64,000 bases of DNA from the NCBI GenBank assembly GCA_947174495.1, contig CAMWJC010000006.1, positions 1 to 64,000 on the forward strand, given 5' to 3'. The position numbers were made by a program, and so were the translations under genes. Shown piece after piece: positions 1-8,783 of the stretch (positions are counted from its first letter, which is position 1; every line of letters begins with the position of its first letter). The notes under the pieces are model-generated. The model saw nothing but the letters and a program-made list of their open reading frames with translations, searched no databases and was not told the origin of the DNA. This DNA comes from an uncultured Lachnospiraceae bacterium (GTDB lineage: Bacteria; Bacillota; Clostridia; Lachnospirales; Lachnospiraceae).

Positions 1-2
1 AC

Positions 3-395
3 AGCAATATCAAGGAGTTCCAGCAGGGTTATCAAACCATTCTGGGTGAGCGGGGGGTCACGGTTTCCGGCGGCCAGAAGCAGAGAATATCCATTGCCCG
101 GGCGCTGATGAAGGATGCGCCTATCCTGATCTTAGATGATTCCGTATCTGCCGTAGATACGAAAACTGAAGCCACGATTCTGGAAAATCTGCGCACTGCC
201 AGACAGGGTAAGACTACCATTCTGATCGCTCACCGCGTCACTACCATTGAGAAGATGGATAAGATCCTGTTCCTTGAGGATGGACAGCTGATTGCGGCAG
301 GACCGCATGAAGCATTGTATGAGTCCTGTCCGGGATACAGGAAAATGGTGGATCTTCAGAAACTGGAGGAGGAAGGAGAAGGACACAATGACTGA
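3..395 (+). CDS. ABC multidrug exporter subunit, C-terminal part (5' end outside window)
   Basis: Only the last part of the nucleotide-binding domain is inside the window; the frame is open from base 3. The signature VSGGQKQRISIARAL and the Walker B ILILDDS are visible, followed by the D-loop SAVD and the H-loop IAHR. The residue after the Walker B aspartate is Asp, not the catalytic Glu. This is typical of the degenerate-site half of heterodimeric exporters such as BmrC or TM287. The stop codon overlaps the start of the next ABC gene by 8 bases, so the two are translationally coupled and very likely form one transporter. The substrate cannot be told from sequence; drug or lipid efflux is the usual role of the family. 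Confidence 0.9.
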   Translation, partial: SNIKEFQQGYQTILGERGVTVSGGQKQRISIARALMKDAPILILDDSVSAVDTKTEATILENLRTARQGKTTILIAHRVTTIEKMDKILFLEDGQLIAAGPHEALYESCPGYRKMVDLQKLEEEGEGHND

Positions 396-2274
396 GTATT
401 TGCCTTTATTGATCGTGGGTGCGATTATCGGCGCTTTTACGATTGTTTTCCTGCTGGCATATGGCGCACTTAGAAAGATAAAAGACGAGTCCAATAAGGA
501 GAGAAATATGCCGGATGGCGAAATCATCCGGCGTCTGCTGCAATATGCCAGACCCTATTGGAAAAGTTTTGTGATAGTATTTATCGTCATGCTGTTTTCC
601 ATCGTGTACGATCTGATTTCCCCGCTGATCGTTGGACGAATACAGGGGCTGATCAAGGACGATTTTGAACTGAGCCGGCTGTATACCATGGTAGGGTTAT
701 ATGTAGGAATCCTGATCGTATCCATGGTCTGTACTTATTTACAGGCAATGATCCTGCAGAAAACGGGTCAGAAGATCCTCTCACGCATACGGCTGGATGT
801 GTTTACCCATATTGAGAGCTTAAGCCATGAGCAGTTGAATAACATTCCTGTGGGTAAGCTTGTAACCAGAGTGTCCAATGATCCCAATTCCATCTCCTAT
901 ATGTTCACCAATATTCTGGTGACACTGGCCAGAAATTCCATGGTGATCGTGGGTGTGCTGGGCGCCATGCTGATGCTGAATTATGCGCTGACCTTGATGG
1001 TGTTGTGTTTTGTGCCTTTTGTGGTGCTGTTTACCGTGATTTTCCGAGAATTTTCCCGCAGGGTACACCGCAGGGTCAACGATGCCACCACGGATATCAA
1101 TACCTATCTGTCCGAAAATCTTTCCGGTATGAAGATTACTCAGATTTTTAACAGGGAAGAACAGAAACTGGACGATTTCCTGAACCGCAGCCGGACGCTG
1201 CAGAAGGCCAAGTTTAATCGAATGTTTGTATTCGGTATTTTTCGGCCTATGGTATATATGCTCTATGTTTCTTCGAACCTGTGTCTGTTTTATTTCGGGG
1301 CTAAGGGTTATATCAGGGATATTCATTACTTTGGACAGGTGATTGACAGTAGTATTATGGTGTCTTTTTATATGTATATTTCCCGTTTTTTCAATCCGAT
1401 CCAGACACTGGCGGAGCAGTTCGATATGCTGCAGCGTTCCTTTGCTGCGGCAGAGAAGATTTTCACGATTCTGGATATGGTGCCGGAGATAGTGGATGAA
1501 CCGGATGCCATTGAGTTACCGGAGCTTCGGGGCGAGATCGAATTTCGGGACGTGTGGTTTTGTTATAAGCCGGATGAATGGGTATTGAAGGGAGTGTCCT
1601 TCCATGTGGAGCCGAAGCAGACGGTGGCTTTTGTGGGTTCCACAGGTTCCGGTAAGACCACGATCCTCAGCCTGATCTGCCGTAATTATGATATCCAGAA
1701 AGGGCAGATTCTCATTGACGGGATTGATATTCGTAAAATTAAAATATCTTCCCTGCGGCGGCACTTCGGTCAGATGCTTCAGGACGTGTTCCTGTTTTCC
1801 GGTGATATCCGCAGCAATATTCTGCTGCGCAAAGAGGATGTGGGAGACGAGGAAGTGTGGGAAGCCTGTCGCTATGTCAATGCGGATACCTTTATCAGCA
1901 GGCTGGAAAACGGTCTGGATGAAGTAGTACGGGAACGGGGCAATAATTTTTCTGCCGGACAGCGTCAGCTTCTTTCCTTTGCCCGTACCATTATCCACAA
2001 GCCTTCAGTCATGATTCTGGACGAGGCTACCGCAAACATTGATACCGAGACGGAATTGTTGATTCAGGACAGTCTGGAAAAAATGAAGAATATTGGAACT
2101 ATGCTGATCGTGGCTCACAGGCTTTCTACCATCCAACACGCGGACAATATTATTTTGTTGTCCCATGGCCGGATCGTGGAACAGGGCAGCCACCAGCAGC
2201 TGCTGCACCAGAAGGGGCGCTATTATAATCTTTACACATTGCAGTATCATAAAGAGATGCTTCAAAATTCCTAA
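388..2274 (+). CDS. ABC multidrug exporter, second subunit (permease-ATPase fusion)
   Basis: This 628-residue half-transporter has an N-terminal transmembrane anchor (about residues 4-25), six transmembrane helices (about 50-340) and a C-terminal ATPase. Walker A is GSTGSGKT near residue 417, Walker B is VMILDEA near 540 with the catalytic Glu, and the H-loop is VAHR. The signature is FSAGQ instead of LSGGQ. That is complementary to the Asp-type Walker B of the upstream partner, as expected for an asymmetric BmrCD/TM287-288-like heterodimer with one active ATP site. The start at 388 was chosen over an upstream in-frame ATG because a purine-rich GGAGGAAGGAG run precedes it and the 8-base overlap is typical of coupled genes. 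Confidence 0.9.
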   Translation: MTEYLPLLIVGAIIGAFTIVFLLAYGALRKIKDESNKERNMPDGEIIRRLLQYARPYWKSFVIVFIVMLFSIVYDLISPLIVGRIQGLIKDDFELSRLYTMVGLYVGILIVSMVCTYLQAMILQKTGQKILSRIRLDVFTHIESLSHEQLNNIPVGKLVTRVSNDPNSISYMFTNILVTLARNSMVIVGVLGAMLMLNYALTLMVLCFVPFVVLFTVIFREFSRRVHRRVNDATTDINTYLSENLSGMKITQIFNREEQKLDDFLNRSRTLQKAKFNRMFVFGIFRPMVYMLYVSSNLCLFYFGAKGYIRDIHYFGQVIDSSIMVSFYMYISRFFNPIQTLAEQFDMLQRSFAAAEKIFTILDMVPEIVDEPDAIELPELRGEIEFRDVWFCYKPDEWVLKGVSFHVEPKQTVAFVGSTGSGKTTILSLICRNYDIQKGQILIDGIDIRKIKISSLRRHFGQMLQDVFLFSGDIRSNILLRKEDVGDEEVWEACRYVNADTFISRLENGLDEVVRERGNNFSAGQRQLLSFARTIIHKPSVMILDEATANIDTETELLIQDSLEKMKNIGTMLIVAHRLSTIQHADNIILLSHGRIVEQGSHQQLLHQKGRYYNLYTLQYHKEMLQNS

Positions 2275-2295
2275 GTTATGTTCTTGGCGCAGAAA

Positions 2296-3429
2296 TTAAG
2301 ATACACTCATCCAACATCCTTCCGCTCCAATACCATCTTTTGGCGGTGTCAAAATTCCTTTGTCAATCAAGATATCCGCAAGGGAATCCAGAATTGGCAT
2401 GCTTGCAAGCACGTTTGCGAACTGCCATTCACCTAAAAGATGTTTCGGCACATTTTCGTATATCAATTTTGCAATATCGGCGGCAATTTTTTCTGCCGAT
2501 GTATCGAAATAGCCTTTTGAAAGCTCATTCGAGATTTCAAAAAGACGATCAGAATCGGATACGTTGTTTACAAGTATTTTAGTATAGAGGATATCCCCTT
2601 CACGGTATAGATAGCCACATTCAATTGCCCTTGCTGCATGTTCCCTGTCCTGATCGGAAAGGCTCTTTATATCTATGCCGTTTATAGCCTGAATTGCAAG
2701 CTGGAGTTCAGGATCGGTTGCAACATTATGATCACAATAAAAATGTATTTTTATATGTTTGTTATAAATATTATCAAAATGGGCTTCTGCATACCCGCAA
2801 ATGTTTTTGGCATATATCCTATCATGACCGCCACCGTAAAAAATTCCATCACTATCATATTCATAGCCGTAAACATTGAAAGGGCGTTCGGGATAGGAGA
2901 TGTGGGAAAAATACTTTTTGGACAAAAGCTGGGTTATTTTTGCTGAAAACATTTGTGACATGGGTAAAATCTGCTGCCATAGGATAAGATTCCAGTCAAC
3001 CTTGTGGTTCAGGTAAGGAAACGCCATTAAGCGTTCCCTATTGTCCTGAACAAATTTTTCAATCACATCAGAAATTTCCAGAATCCGTGTAATGTAAATA
3101 TAATGGGCTTTACTCATTGCCTTTTTGTCTAAAAGAATAAAATTAATTACATATTTACCGTTATCAAGACGGCGGAGAAGACCGTAGTTTCCGTTTTTGC
3201 CGGTTGCAAGGATTTCAAGTTCTTCTTCAACGTAAACAGCCGGAACATTCAATTTTGCTGCTATTTGTTTTGTAGTCATTGGTTCCTGACGGCAGAGCCA
3301 GATAATATGTCTTGAAAAATTTCTTATACAAACGTTTCTGGGGTCATCCCATGCAGGTGACCCGTCTCCCCAAATCACAAAATCAATGTTATTAAGCGCA
3401 ACCGGCTTCTCTACCGTATGATTTTTCAT
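2296..3429 (-). CDS. Unknown protein with winged-helix segment; tandem paralogue of the sigma-fusion C-terminal domain
   Basis: I do not recognise this 377-residue family. A helix-turn-helix-like segment (WLCRQEPMTTKQIAAKLNVP, about residues 49-68) suggests DNA binding near the N terminus. The remainder looks soluble, with no signal peptide or membrane helix. It aligns end to end, at roughly two-thirds identity by eye, with residues 169-543 of the adjacent sigma-domain protein. Both end in IGAEGCWMSV plus one residue. The start ATG has a strong GGAGG seven bases upstream, in the same surroundings as the internal start of its neighbour. A partner, ligand-sensing subunit or regulator of the sigma factor is possible but is inference only. 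Confidence 0.8.
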   Translation of the reverse strand: MKNHTVEKPVALNNIDFVIWGDGSPAWDDPRNVCIRNFSRHIIWLCRQEPMTTKQIAAKLNVPAVYVEEELEILATGKNGNYGLLRRLDNGKYVINFILLDKKAMSKAHYIYITRILEISDVIEKFVQDNRERLMAFPYLNHKVDWNLILWQQILPMSQMFSAKITQLLSKKYFSHISYPERPFNVYGYEYDSDGIFYGGGHDRIYAKNICGYAEAHFDNIYNKHIKIHFYCDHNVATDPELQLAIQAINGIDIKSLSDQDREHAARAIECGYLYREGDILYTKILVNNVSDSDRLFEISNELSKGYFDTSAEKIAADIAKLIYENVPKHLLGEWQFANVLASMPILDSLADILIDKGILTPPKDGIGAEGCWMSVS

Positions 3430-3484
3430 GTTTCTTCCTCCGTTTTATTCCCACGGGCAATGGGCCAAGTGACTGCTGCAGGGG

Positions 3485-3518
3485 TCAAATACCTCGTTGC
3501 TTGCAGAGGGGTATTTGA
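3485..3518 (-). other. Inverted repeat between sigma-fusion gene and its paralogue
   Basis: TCAAATACC (3485-3493) and GGTATTTGA (3510-3518) are perfectly complementary and flank a 16-base loop directly after the sigma-fusion stop codon. No T-run follows on the minus strand, so it is not a clear terminator. It may be an RNA processing or stabilising hairpin in the transcript joining the two genes. Confidence 0.5.
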
Positions 3519-5150
3519 TTATCCTACACTCATCCAGCATCCTTCCGCACCAATATAGTTTTTCGGCGGTATCAACATACCTTTGCCAATTAAGATATCC
3601 GCAAGAGAATCCAGAACCGGTATGTTTGCAAGAGAGTTTACTAACTCCCATTCTCCTAAAAGATGCTCCGGCACATTATCAGATATCAATTCTGCAATAT
3701 CGGCGGCTACTTTTTTCGCAGATTCATCAAAATAATCTTTTGTAAGTTCCTTCGTGATTTCAAAAAGATGTTTGGAATCGGATAGATTGTTTACAAGTAT
3801 TTTGGTATATAGGATATCCTCTTCGCGGTATAGATAACCGCATTCTATTGCCTTTGCCGCATGCTCTCTGTCCTGTTCGGAAAGGCTTTTAATATCAATA
3901 CCGTTTATAGCCTGAATTGCGAGTTGGAGTTCAGGATCGTTGGCAACATCATGGCTACAATTAAAATGTTTTTTAATGTGTTTATTATATAAATTACCAA
4001 AATGGATTTGTGTATATCCACAGATATTTGCAGCATTTATGCCATCACAGCCGCCGCCGTAATTTGTCCCGTTGGACTCAAAGCCGTAAACGCTAAAAGG
4101 GCGTTCCATCATGGTAATGCCGGAAAAATACTTTTCCTTCAAAATGAGATAGACTGTATGGGCAAATGTGCTTGCCATTGGATGAATCTGCTGCCAGAGG
4201 ATGAGATTCAAGTCAATTTTATGGTTCAGGTAGGGAAAAGCCAGAAATCTTTCCTTGTTTTCCTGAATAAACTTTTCAATTACTTCAGAGATCTCCGGAA
4301 GCTGCGCAATATAAATATTATGAGCTTTATTAATTGTTTCCTTATCCAAAAGGATAAAGTTAATTGCAAATTTCCCATTATCGAGACGACGGAGCATGCC
4401 GTATTCCCCATTATTTCCTTTTGTCAGAATTTCAAGTTCTTCTTCAACGTAAACAGTCGGTACATTTATTTCTTCCGATATTTGCTTGGCGGTCATTGGT
4501 TTCTGGCGGCAGAGCCAGACAATATGTCTTGAAAAACGTCTTGTACAAACGTCTCTGGGATCGCCCCATCTGGGATCCCCCGTTCCCCATATCGTGAAAT
4601 CAATGTCATTAAGTGTAACCGGTTTTTGTGTTGTAGGGTTTTCCATTTTTTCTACCTCCGTTTTCAGTGTTTTCCGTGCCGAAAAAAGTCTTTGACGAAT
4701 TGCGGTTTCACTGGTATGCTGCATTTTGGCAATGTCTTTAATCGGAAGACCGTCAAGATAGAAGGCAACCATGACTTCGCGATAGGCTTTTGTCAGAAAA
4801 GCAATCTGTTGATATACATTTTTCAATAATCCGGCATCATCCTGTTCCGGCATTTGCCCATCGTCGGAAATTAATGAAAAAATTTTTTCAGGATCACCCT
4901 CATAGAACCAATCCGTATGCCTGCGATAATGATTGCAAAAATCCGCATATACATTCCGGGCAATTTTCCAGATGTAGGAATAGGCATCGGAAATTTCACC
5001 TTCGGTATTGGCAGTCCGGACAAGGGCATAAACAATATCAGAACATAATTCCTGAGCTTCATAGCTGTCCTTGGTTCTTGCATAGCAAAATCCAAATAGT
5101 TTTTCCAGCAAGTCCTTGTCAATCATTTCCAGTAGTTCCTGTTTTTTCAA
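3519..5150 (-). CDS. ECF-like sigma factor fused to a large winged-helix-containing C-terminal domain
   Basis: This 543-residue protein begins with an ECF-type sigma domain. Region 2 is about residues 12-75 (LFGFCYARTKDSYEAQELCS). Region 4 is about 113-165, with the helix-turn-helix LPIKDIAKMQHTSETAIRQR. From residue 169 it continues without a stop into a roughly 375-residue domain homologous to the neighbouring gene at 2296-3429, including a winged-helix-like stretch near residues 215-240. ECF factors are usually about 170-200 residues, so the extension more than doubles the protein. The start is TTG with GGAGGAAG seven bases upstream. An internal ATG (base 4646) has its own Shine-Dalgarno site, so two products are possible. 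The role of the C-terminal domain is unknown; controlling the sigma domain is a reasonable guess. Confidence 0.85.
   Translation of the reverse strand: MKKQELLEMIDKDLLEKLFGFCYARTKDSYEAQELCSDIVYALVRTANTEGEISDAYSYIWKIARNVYADFCNHYRRHTDWFYEGDPEKIFSLISDDGQMPEQDDAGLLKNVYQQIAFLTKAYREVMVAFYLDGLPIKDIAKMQHTSETAIRQRLFSARKTLKTEVEKMENPTTQKPVTLNDIDFTIWGTGDPRWGDPRDVCTRRFSRHIVWLCRQKPMTAKQISEEINVPTVYVEEELEILTKGNNGEYGMLRRLDNGKFAINFILLDKETINKAHNIYIAQLPEISEVIEKFIQENKERFLAFPYLNHKIDLNLILWQQIHPMASTFAHTVYLILKEKYFSGITMMERPFSVYGFESNGTNYGGGCDGINAANICGYTQIHFGNLYNKHIKKHFNCSHDVANDPELQLAIQAINGIDIKSLSEQDREHAAKAIECGYLYREEDILYTKILVNNLSDSKHLFEITKELTKDYFDESAKKVAADIAELISDNVPEHLLGEWELVNSLANIPVLDSLADILIGKGMLIPPKNYIGAEGCWMSVG
4644..4660 (-). 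promoter_or_regulatory. Internal ribosome-binding site and ATG within the sigma-fusion gene
   Basis: On the minus strand, CGGAGGT lies eight bases before an in-frame ATG (residue 169), exactly at the sigma/C-terminal domain boundary. The paralogue's true start at 3429 has almost the same context (AAAACGGAGG, purine-rich spacer, ATG). The similarity suggests that the C-terminal domain can be made as a separate 375-residue protein. This is inference from sequence. Confidence 0.55.
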
Positions 5151-5254
5151 TCTTAGCTTCCTCCGGCGTATGTTTCATCTATATAGTCTTGGCAATTCTT
5201 AATTTGTTAGGTGGTTTAGAAAAAATTTTATATTAATTATGTTTATTACGTTTA

Positions 5255-8200
5255 TTACGTCAATAACTCTAATAATTCCTCCTTCGTAAAACTTCCGTTT
5301 CCCAAATCTTCGCCGGAAAGTACCTGCTCCGCCAATTCTTTCTTCCGGGTCTGCAGCTTCAGGATATTTTCTTCTATCGTATTTTTCATAATCAGCTTAT
5401 AAACATTCACAACATTTGTCTGGCCGATCCGGTGTGCCCTGTCGGTGGCCTGGTTCTGTACTGCCAGATTCCACCATGGATCAAAATGGATGACGATATC
5501 TGCAGCAGTCAAATTCAGACCGGTTCCGCCTGCTTTCAGCGAAATGCAAAACACATTGGTTTCATTCCGGTTAAAGTCTTCGACCAGCTTCAGGCGCTGC
5601 TCTTTGGGTGTAGAGCCCGTCAGCACATAATAGGAAATCCCCTCTTCTTTCAGTTTTACCTGTAGGTTCTCCAGCATGGAGGTAAACTGTGAGAACAAAA
5701 GTACCTTGTGACCGCCCGCTACCGCGTTTTGAATCAGCTCTATGCACATGGCGGACTTGGCGGAGGGACTTTCATATTTTTCATAAATAAGAGCAGGATC
5801 ACAACATAGCTGCCTTAATTTGGTGAGCTCGGAAAGAATTTGTATCTTAGCTGTCTTAAATTCCTCATCTGACTGTTTGTCCAGCATCATACGGATTCTC
5901 TGGACGTGAGCATAGTAGAGCTTCTGCTGCTCACCCTCCATAGTTGCATACACACATTTTTCCAGTTTATCCGGCAGATCCGTAAGAACGTCTTTTTTCA
6001 GTCTCCGCAGGATAAATGGCCGGATCATTCTTTGAAGTCTGTTTATGGCAGCTTCCTCCCGATTCTGTACCACCGGTATTTCGATTTCTGTACGGAAACG
6101 CTGGTAGCCGTACAGAAATCCCGGCATGAGGTAGTCAAAAATACTCCAGAGCTCGCTCAATCTGTTTTCAATCGGCGTTCCGGTGAGAGCAAAACGGCAT
6201 TCTGACTCTATTGTTTTGACTGCTCTTGCCGCTTGTGTATTATGATTTTTGATATACTGTGCTTCATCTATGATCTGGCAGAAAAATGAAATGCCTTCAT
6301 AGGCTTCCAGATCTCTTTTCAGCAATTCGTAGGAAGTAATTAAAATATCCCTGGTCTGCGAACTGCGTATAAGTTCTTGACGGTCATCAGCGCTGCCTGT
6401 CACCATTTTGACGGGAAGGCTGGGGGCGAAGAGGGAAAATTCATTTTTCCAGTTAAAAACCAAGGAGGCCGGGGTGACAATCAAAACGCGGCGGTTATCT
6501 GAAAACTTTGCTTCCAGATATTCTGACAGAAGGAATGCAATGGTCTGCAGTGTCTTACCCAGTCCCATATCGTCAGCAAGTATGCCGCCGAAACCATTGT
6601 GATACAAGGTCTTGAGCCATATGAAGCCTGTGTTCTGATAGGGACGCAAGGTGGATTCCAGACTAGCTGGCGCCTCAAAATTATTTTCGTCAGCAGTCTT
6701 CATATTTCGGATCAGCTCCAGAAAGGCTTTATTACGGCTGGACGATATATGCTGTGATTCCTGAAGCATGTGATCCAGATAAAGAGCCCTGTACCTGGGC
6801 AGTGCGACAGTTTCTTTTCGCATCTGTGTGTCAGTCAGGTTCAGATCCTGTCTGAGAGTTAGAAGCGTTTGAAACCCCTCATCCTCTGTAAGGATAAAGT
6901 TGCCGTTTTTCAAGCGGAAGTATTTTTTCTTCTTGTCATATTTCGATAGTATTTCGATTAGTTCTTCTCTGGACAATTCATCGGTGTGCATGGTCAGCTC
7001 CAGTAAATCTTCCGACAAAGATACGCCCACTTCCACCTTGCCGCTGTATACCACACGGATTTTCTTTAAGGCGTCAGAGACGTACACATCGCCAAGCACC
7101 TGTAAACGGGGAATTCCTTGTGTGAGCAGTTCATAGATTTTGTCTTCATCTCCGGCAATGACCATTGCATGTTCTTTTTCATCATAGGCATTACAGTAAG
7201 AGGCGACTGTGTTTCCCACCTGTATCTCCTTAACAGCATCCCGCCCGGAGCGTTCTTCCTCCTTTTTATAGACTTCGAATTTTCTTTCCCCATAGACGGC
7301 ATAGACTTTACAAGTAATGAAATCCTTTTGCGGCGCATCCAGATAAATTTCAAAGGAGACGGGTTCCACGCCATAATCGGCTTCGCTGAAATTTATCCGT
7401 TCACATTCATAATATTTCTCCAAAAGAGGAAGTAATTCCCGACAGAACATAGGAATGTCACTTTTGTCAACATAGAACGTGGATTCAGGAAGTTCAGAAA
7501 GGCAGGATAAAAAGTCCTGGATTGGCGAAAGAACTTCTCTGCTTTCGAGGTGGATAAGTCCATCTTGAAAGGTGAAAACAGTATGGGTAGAATAAATTGC
7601 CGTTAAGGGTTCGGATTTCACTTCAATGCCATCTCTTCTTCCAATAATCCGTAAGCGACGGATTGATGGGCTGTCTGTCTGATACCAGATTTTTTCACCG
7701 GAACCGTTCAAATCAATTAGAACAGGGCTGTCTTTTAAAATGTCGAAAAGTTCTTCCAAGTCTGTTCCATTAAGGGGTATCTGGCGTAATTTCAAAAGTG
7801 TTGGCTTGTAGGAGTAATAATTGCGTTCAATATAGCGACTACCATTTTCCTGTGCCCATTCGAGAATAAATTTTACAATTCTTTGAGACATCGGCTCAAA
7901 GGCGCTTAAGGCATGCAGGAACTTTAGTTTTTTCCCATAGGAATATTCTGCGCAAGATGCTATATTTTGGGCAAACTCAAACACATCCTTGAGAACATAC
8001 CGGGTGTCTATTCCGATTTTAAATTCTACAGTAGCGCTGTTCTCACTGCATTTGAAATGGGGTTCCAGAGATACCTTTTCATAAGGCGAATCCTGCATTA
8101 AAGGGAGGGTGGATTTTATTCTCTGACGCCGTAGTAAATCTTTGATGATTGAAGTTGTTTCTTTAGAACGGGGCTTAGGGAGAAAACGTCCGTCATCAGG

Positions 8201-8575
8201 AACAATATAGTCAGAAAGTCTGCGTTTTTGAACGGCGGACCCCGGTTCTTCTATATAGTCAAAAATTGTCTGCTGCATGTCAAGACGACTTTCGCACTCT
8301 AAGAGTACGGCAGCGCAATGTTTGCAAATACCGTCATAGTTGTAGAAAGCGGGACAGTCACAAAAGCATTCGGACAGATATTCATAAAACGTATTGTAGA
8401 CAAGCTCTACTTTATATTTTTTCCTTCCACTGCCCTGTACAGATGCTTTCATGAAAATTTCTTCATCTTGCTTTTTAGACTGAAAAGTCAGCACTTTCTT
8501 CTGGCAGAATAGTTCATAGCCTCTGTTAAAAATGGTGGAGCCGGCAATTTCGTTAATAATCTGCTTATTGAGCAC
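5255..8575 (-). CDS. SNF2-family helicase with SWIM zinc finger
   Basis: This 1106-residue Swi2/Snf2-type ATPase has a SWIM zinc finger near the N terminus (C72, C74, C84, H86). A long middle region resembles the bacterial SNF2-associated domain. A complete two-lobe motor follows: Walker A DDMGLGKT near residue 669, DEAQ box near 773, and motifs V-VI including GGTGLNLT and DRAHRIGQ near the end. Such proteins translocate on DNA and are thought to remodel DNA-protein or RNA polymerase complexes; the bacterial role is poorly known. The start is GTG (8575). A GAGAGG lies eight bases upstream. A 104-base gap separates it from the sigma-fusion gene on the same strand, so co-transcription is possible. 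Confidence 0.93.
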   Translation of the reverse strand: MLNKQIINEIAGSTIFNRGYELFCQKKVLTFQSKKQDEEIFMKASVQGSGRKKYKVELVYNTFYEYLSECFCDCPAFYNYDGICKHCAAVLLECESRLDMQQTIFDYIEEPGSAVQKRRLSDYIVPDDGRFLPKPRSKETTSIIKDLLRRQRIKSTLPLMQDSPYEKVSLEPHFKCSENSATVEFKIGIDTRYVLKDVFEFAQNIASCAEYSYGKKLKFLHALSAFEPMSQRIVKFILEWAQENGSRYIERNYYSYKPTLLKLRQIPLNGTDLEELFDILKDSPVLIDLNGSGEKIWYQTDSPSIRRLRIIGRRDGIEVKSEPLTAIYSTHTVFTFQDGLIHLESREVLSPIQDFLSCLSELPESTFYVDKSDIPMFCRELLPLLEKYYECERINFSEADYGVEPVSFEIYLDAPQKDFITCKVYAVYGERKFEVYKKEEERSGRDAVKEIQVGNTVASYCNAYDEKEHAMVIAGDEDKIYELLTQGIPRLQVLGDVYVSDALKKIRVVYSGKVEVGVSLSEDLLELTMHTDELSREELIEILSKYDKKKKYFRLKNGNFILTEDEGFQTLLTLRQDLNLTDTQMRKETVALPRYRALYLDHMLQESQHISSSRNKAFLELIRNMKTADENNFEAPASLESTLRPYQNTGFIWLKTLYHNGFGGILADDMGLGKTLQTIAFLLSEYLEAKFSDNRRVLIVTPASLVFNWKNEFSLFAPSLPVKMVTGSADDRQELIRSSQTRDILITSYELLKRDLEAYEGISFFCQIIDEAQYIKNHNTQAARAVKTIESECRFALTGTPIENRLSELWSIFDYLMPGFLYGYQRFRTEIEIPVVQNREEAAINRLQRMIRPFILRRLKKDVLTDLPDKLEKCVYATMEGEQQKLYYAHVQRIRMMLDKQSDEEFKTAKIQILSELTKLRQLCCDPALIYEKYESPSAKSAMCIELIQNAVAGGHKVLLFSQFTSMLENLQVKLKEEGISYYVLTGSTPKEQRLKLVEDFNRNETNVFCISLKAGGTGLNLTAADIVIHFDPWWNLAVQNQATDRAHRIGQTNVVNVYKLIMKNTIEENILKLQTRKKELAEQVLSGEDLGNGSFTKEELLELLT

Positions 8576-8668
8576 AATAGGTTCCTCTCTTCTTATTAAT
8601 AGGCAGCTTGTTTAAAGGTATCATAGCTAAAAGACTATTTTATCATAAAATGCCGTGTGGATGTTAGA

Positions 8669-8697
8669 TATATCAGAAATTTAAATTTACATGTCAA
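8669..8697 (-). promoter_or_regulatory. Promoter for the SNF2 helicase
   Basis: On the minus strand TTGACA (8697-8692) is followed after 17 bases by GATATA (8674-8669). The -35 is a perfect match and the -10 is weak. The site lies about 95 bases before the GTG start, in the intergenic space shared with the divergent MATE gene. Confidence 0.45.
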
Positions 8698-8716
8698 GTT
8701 ATCTTGCAATCTTAGT

Positions 8717-8744
8717 TTGAAATTCCCGCTGGGAAGTATATAAT
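8717..8744 (+). promoter_or_regulatory. Promoter for the MATE transporter
   Basis: TTGAAA (8717-8722), a 16-base spacer and a perfect TATAAT (8739-8744) stand 40 bases before the chosen start codon. Confidence 0.7.
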
Positions 8745-8783
8745 TGGGAATAAAGGATGAATGTGGGAAAAGGTGAAACGCAT

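Noticed and set aside
3445-3745. Short plus- and minus-strand open frames around the sigma-fusion end
   Set aside because: They lie antisense to or out of frame with well-supported genes, lack ribosome sites, and simply reflect the duplicated sequence.
5221-5260. GTTTATTAC direct repeat as an attachment site
   Set aside because: Only two short copies, no integrase or matching distant copy; kept only as a note.
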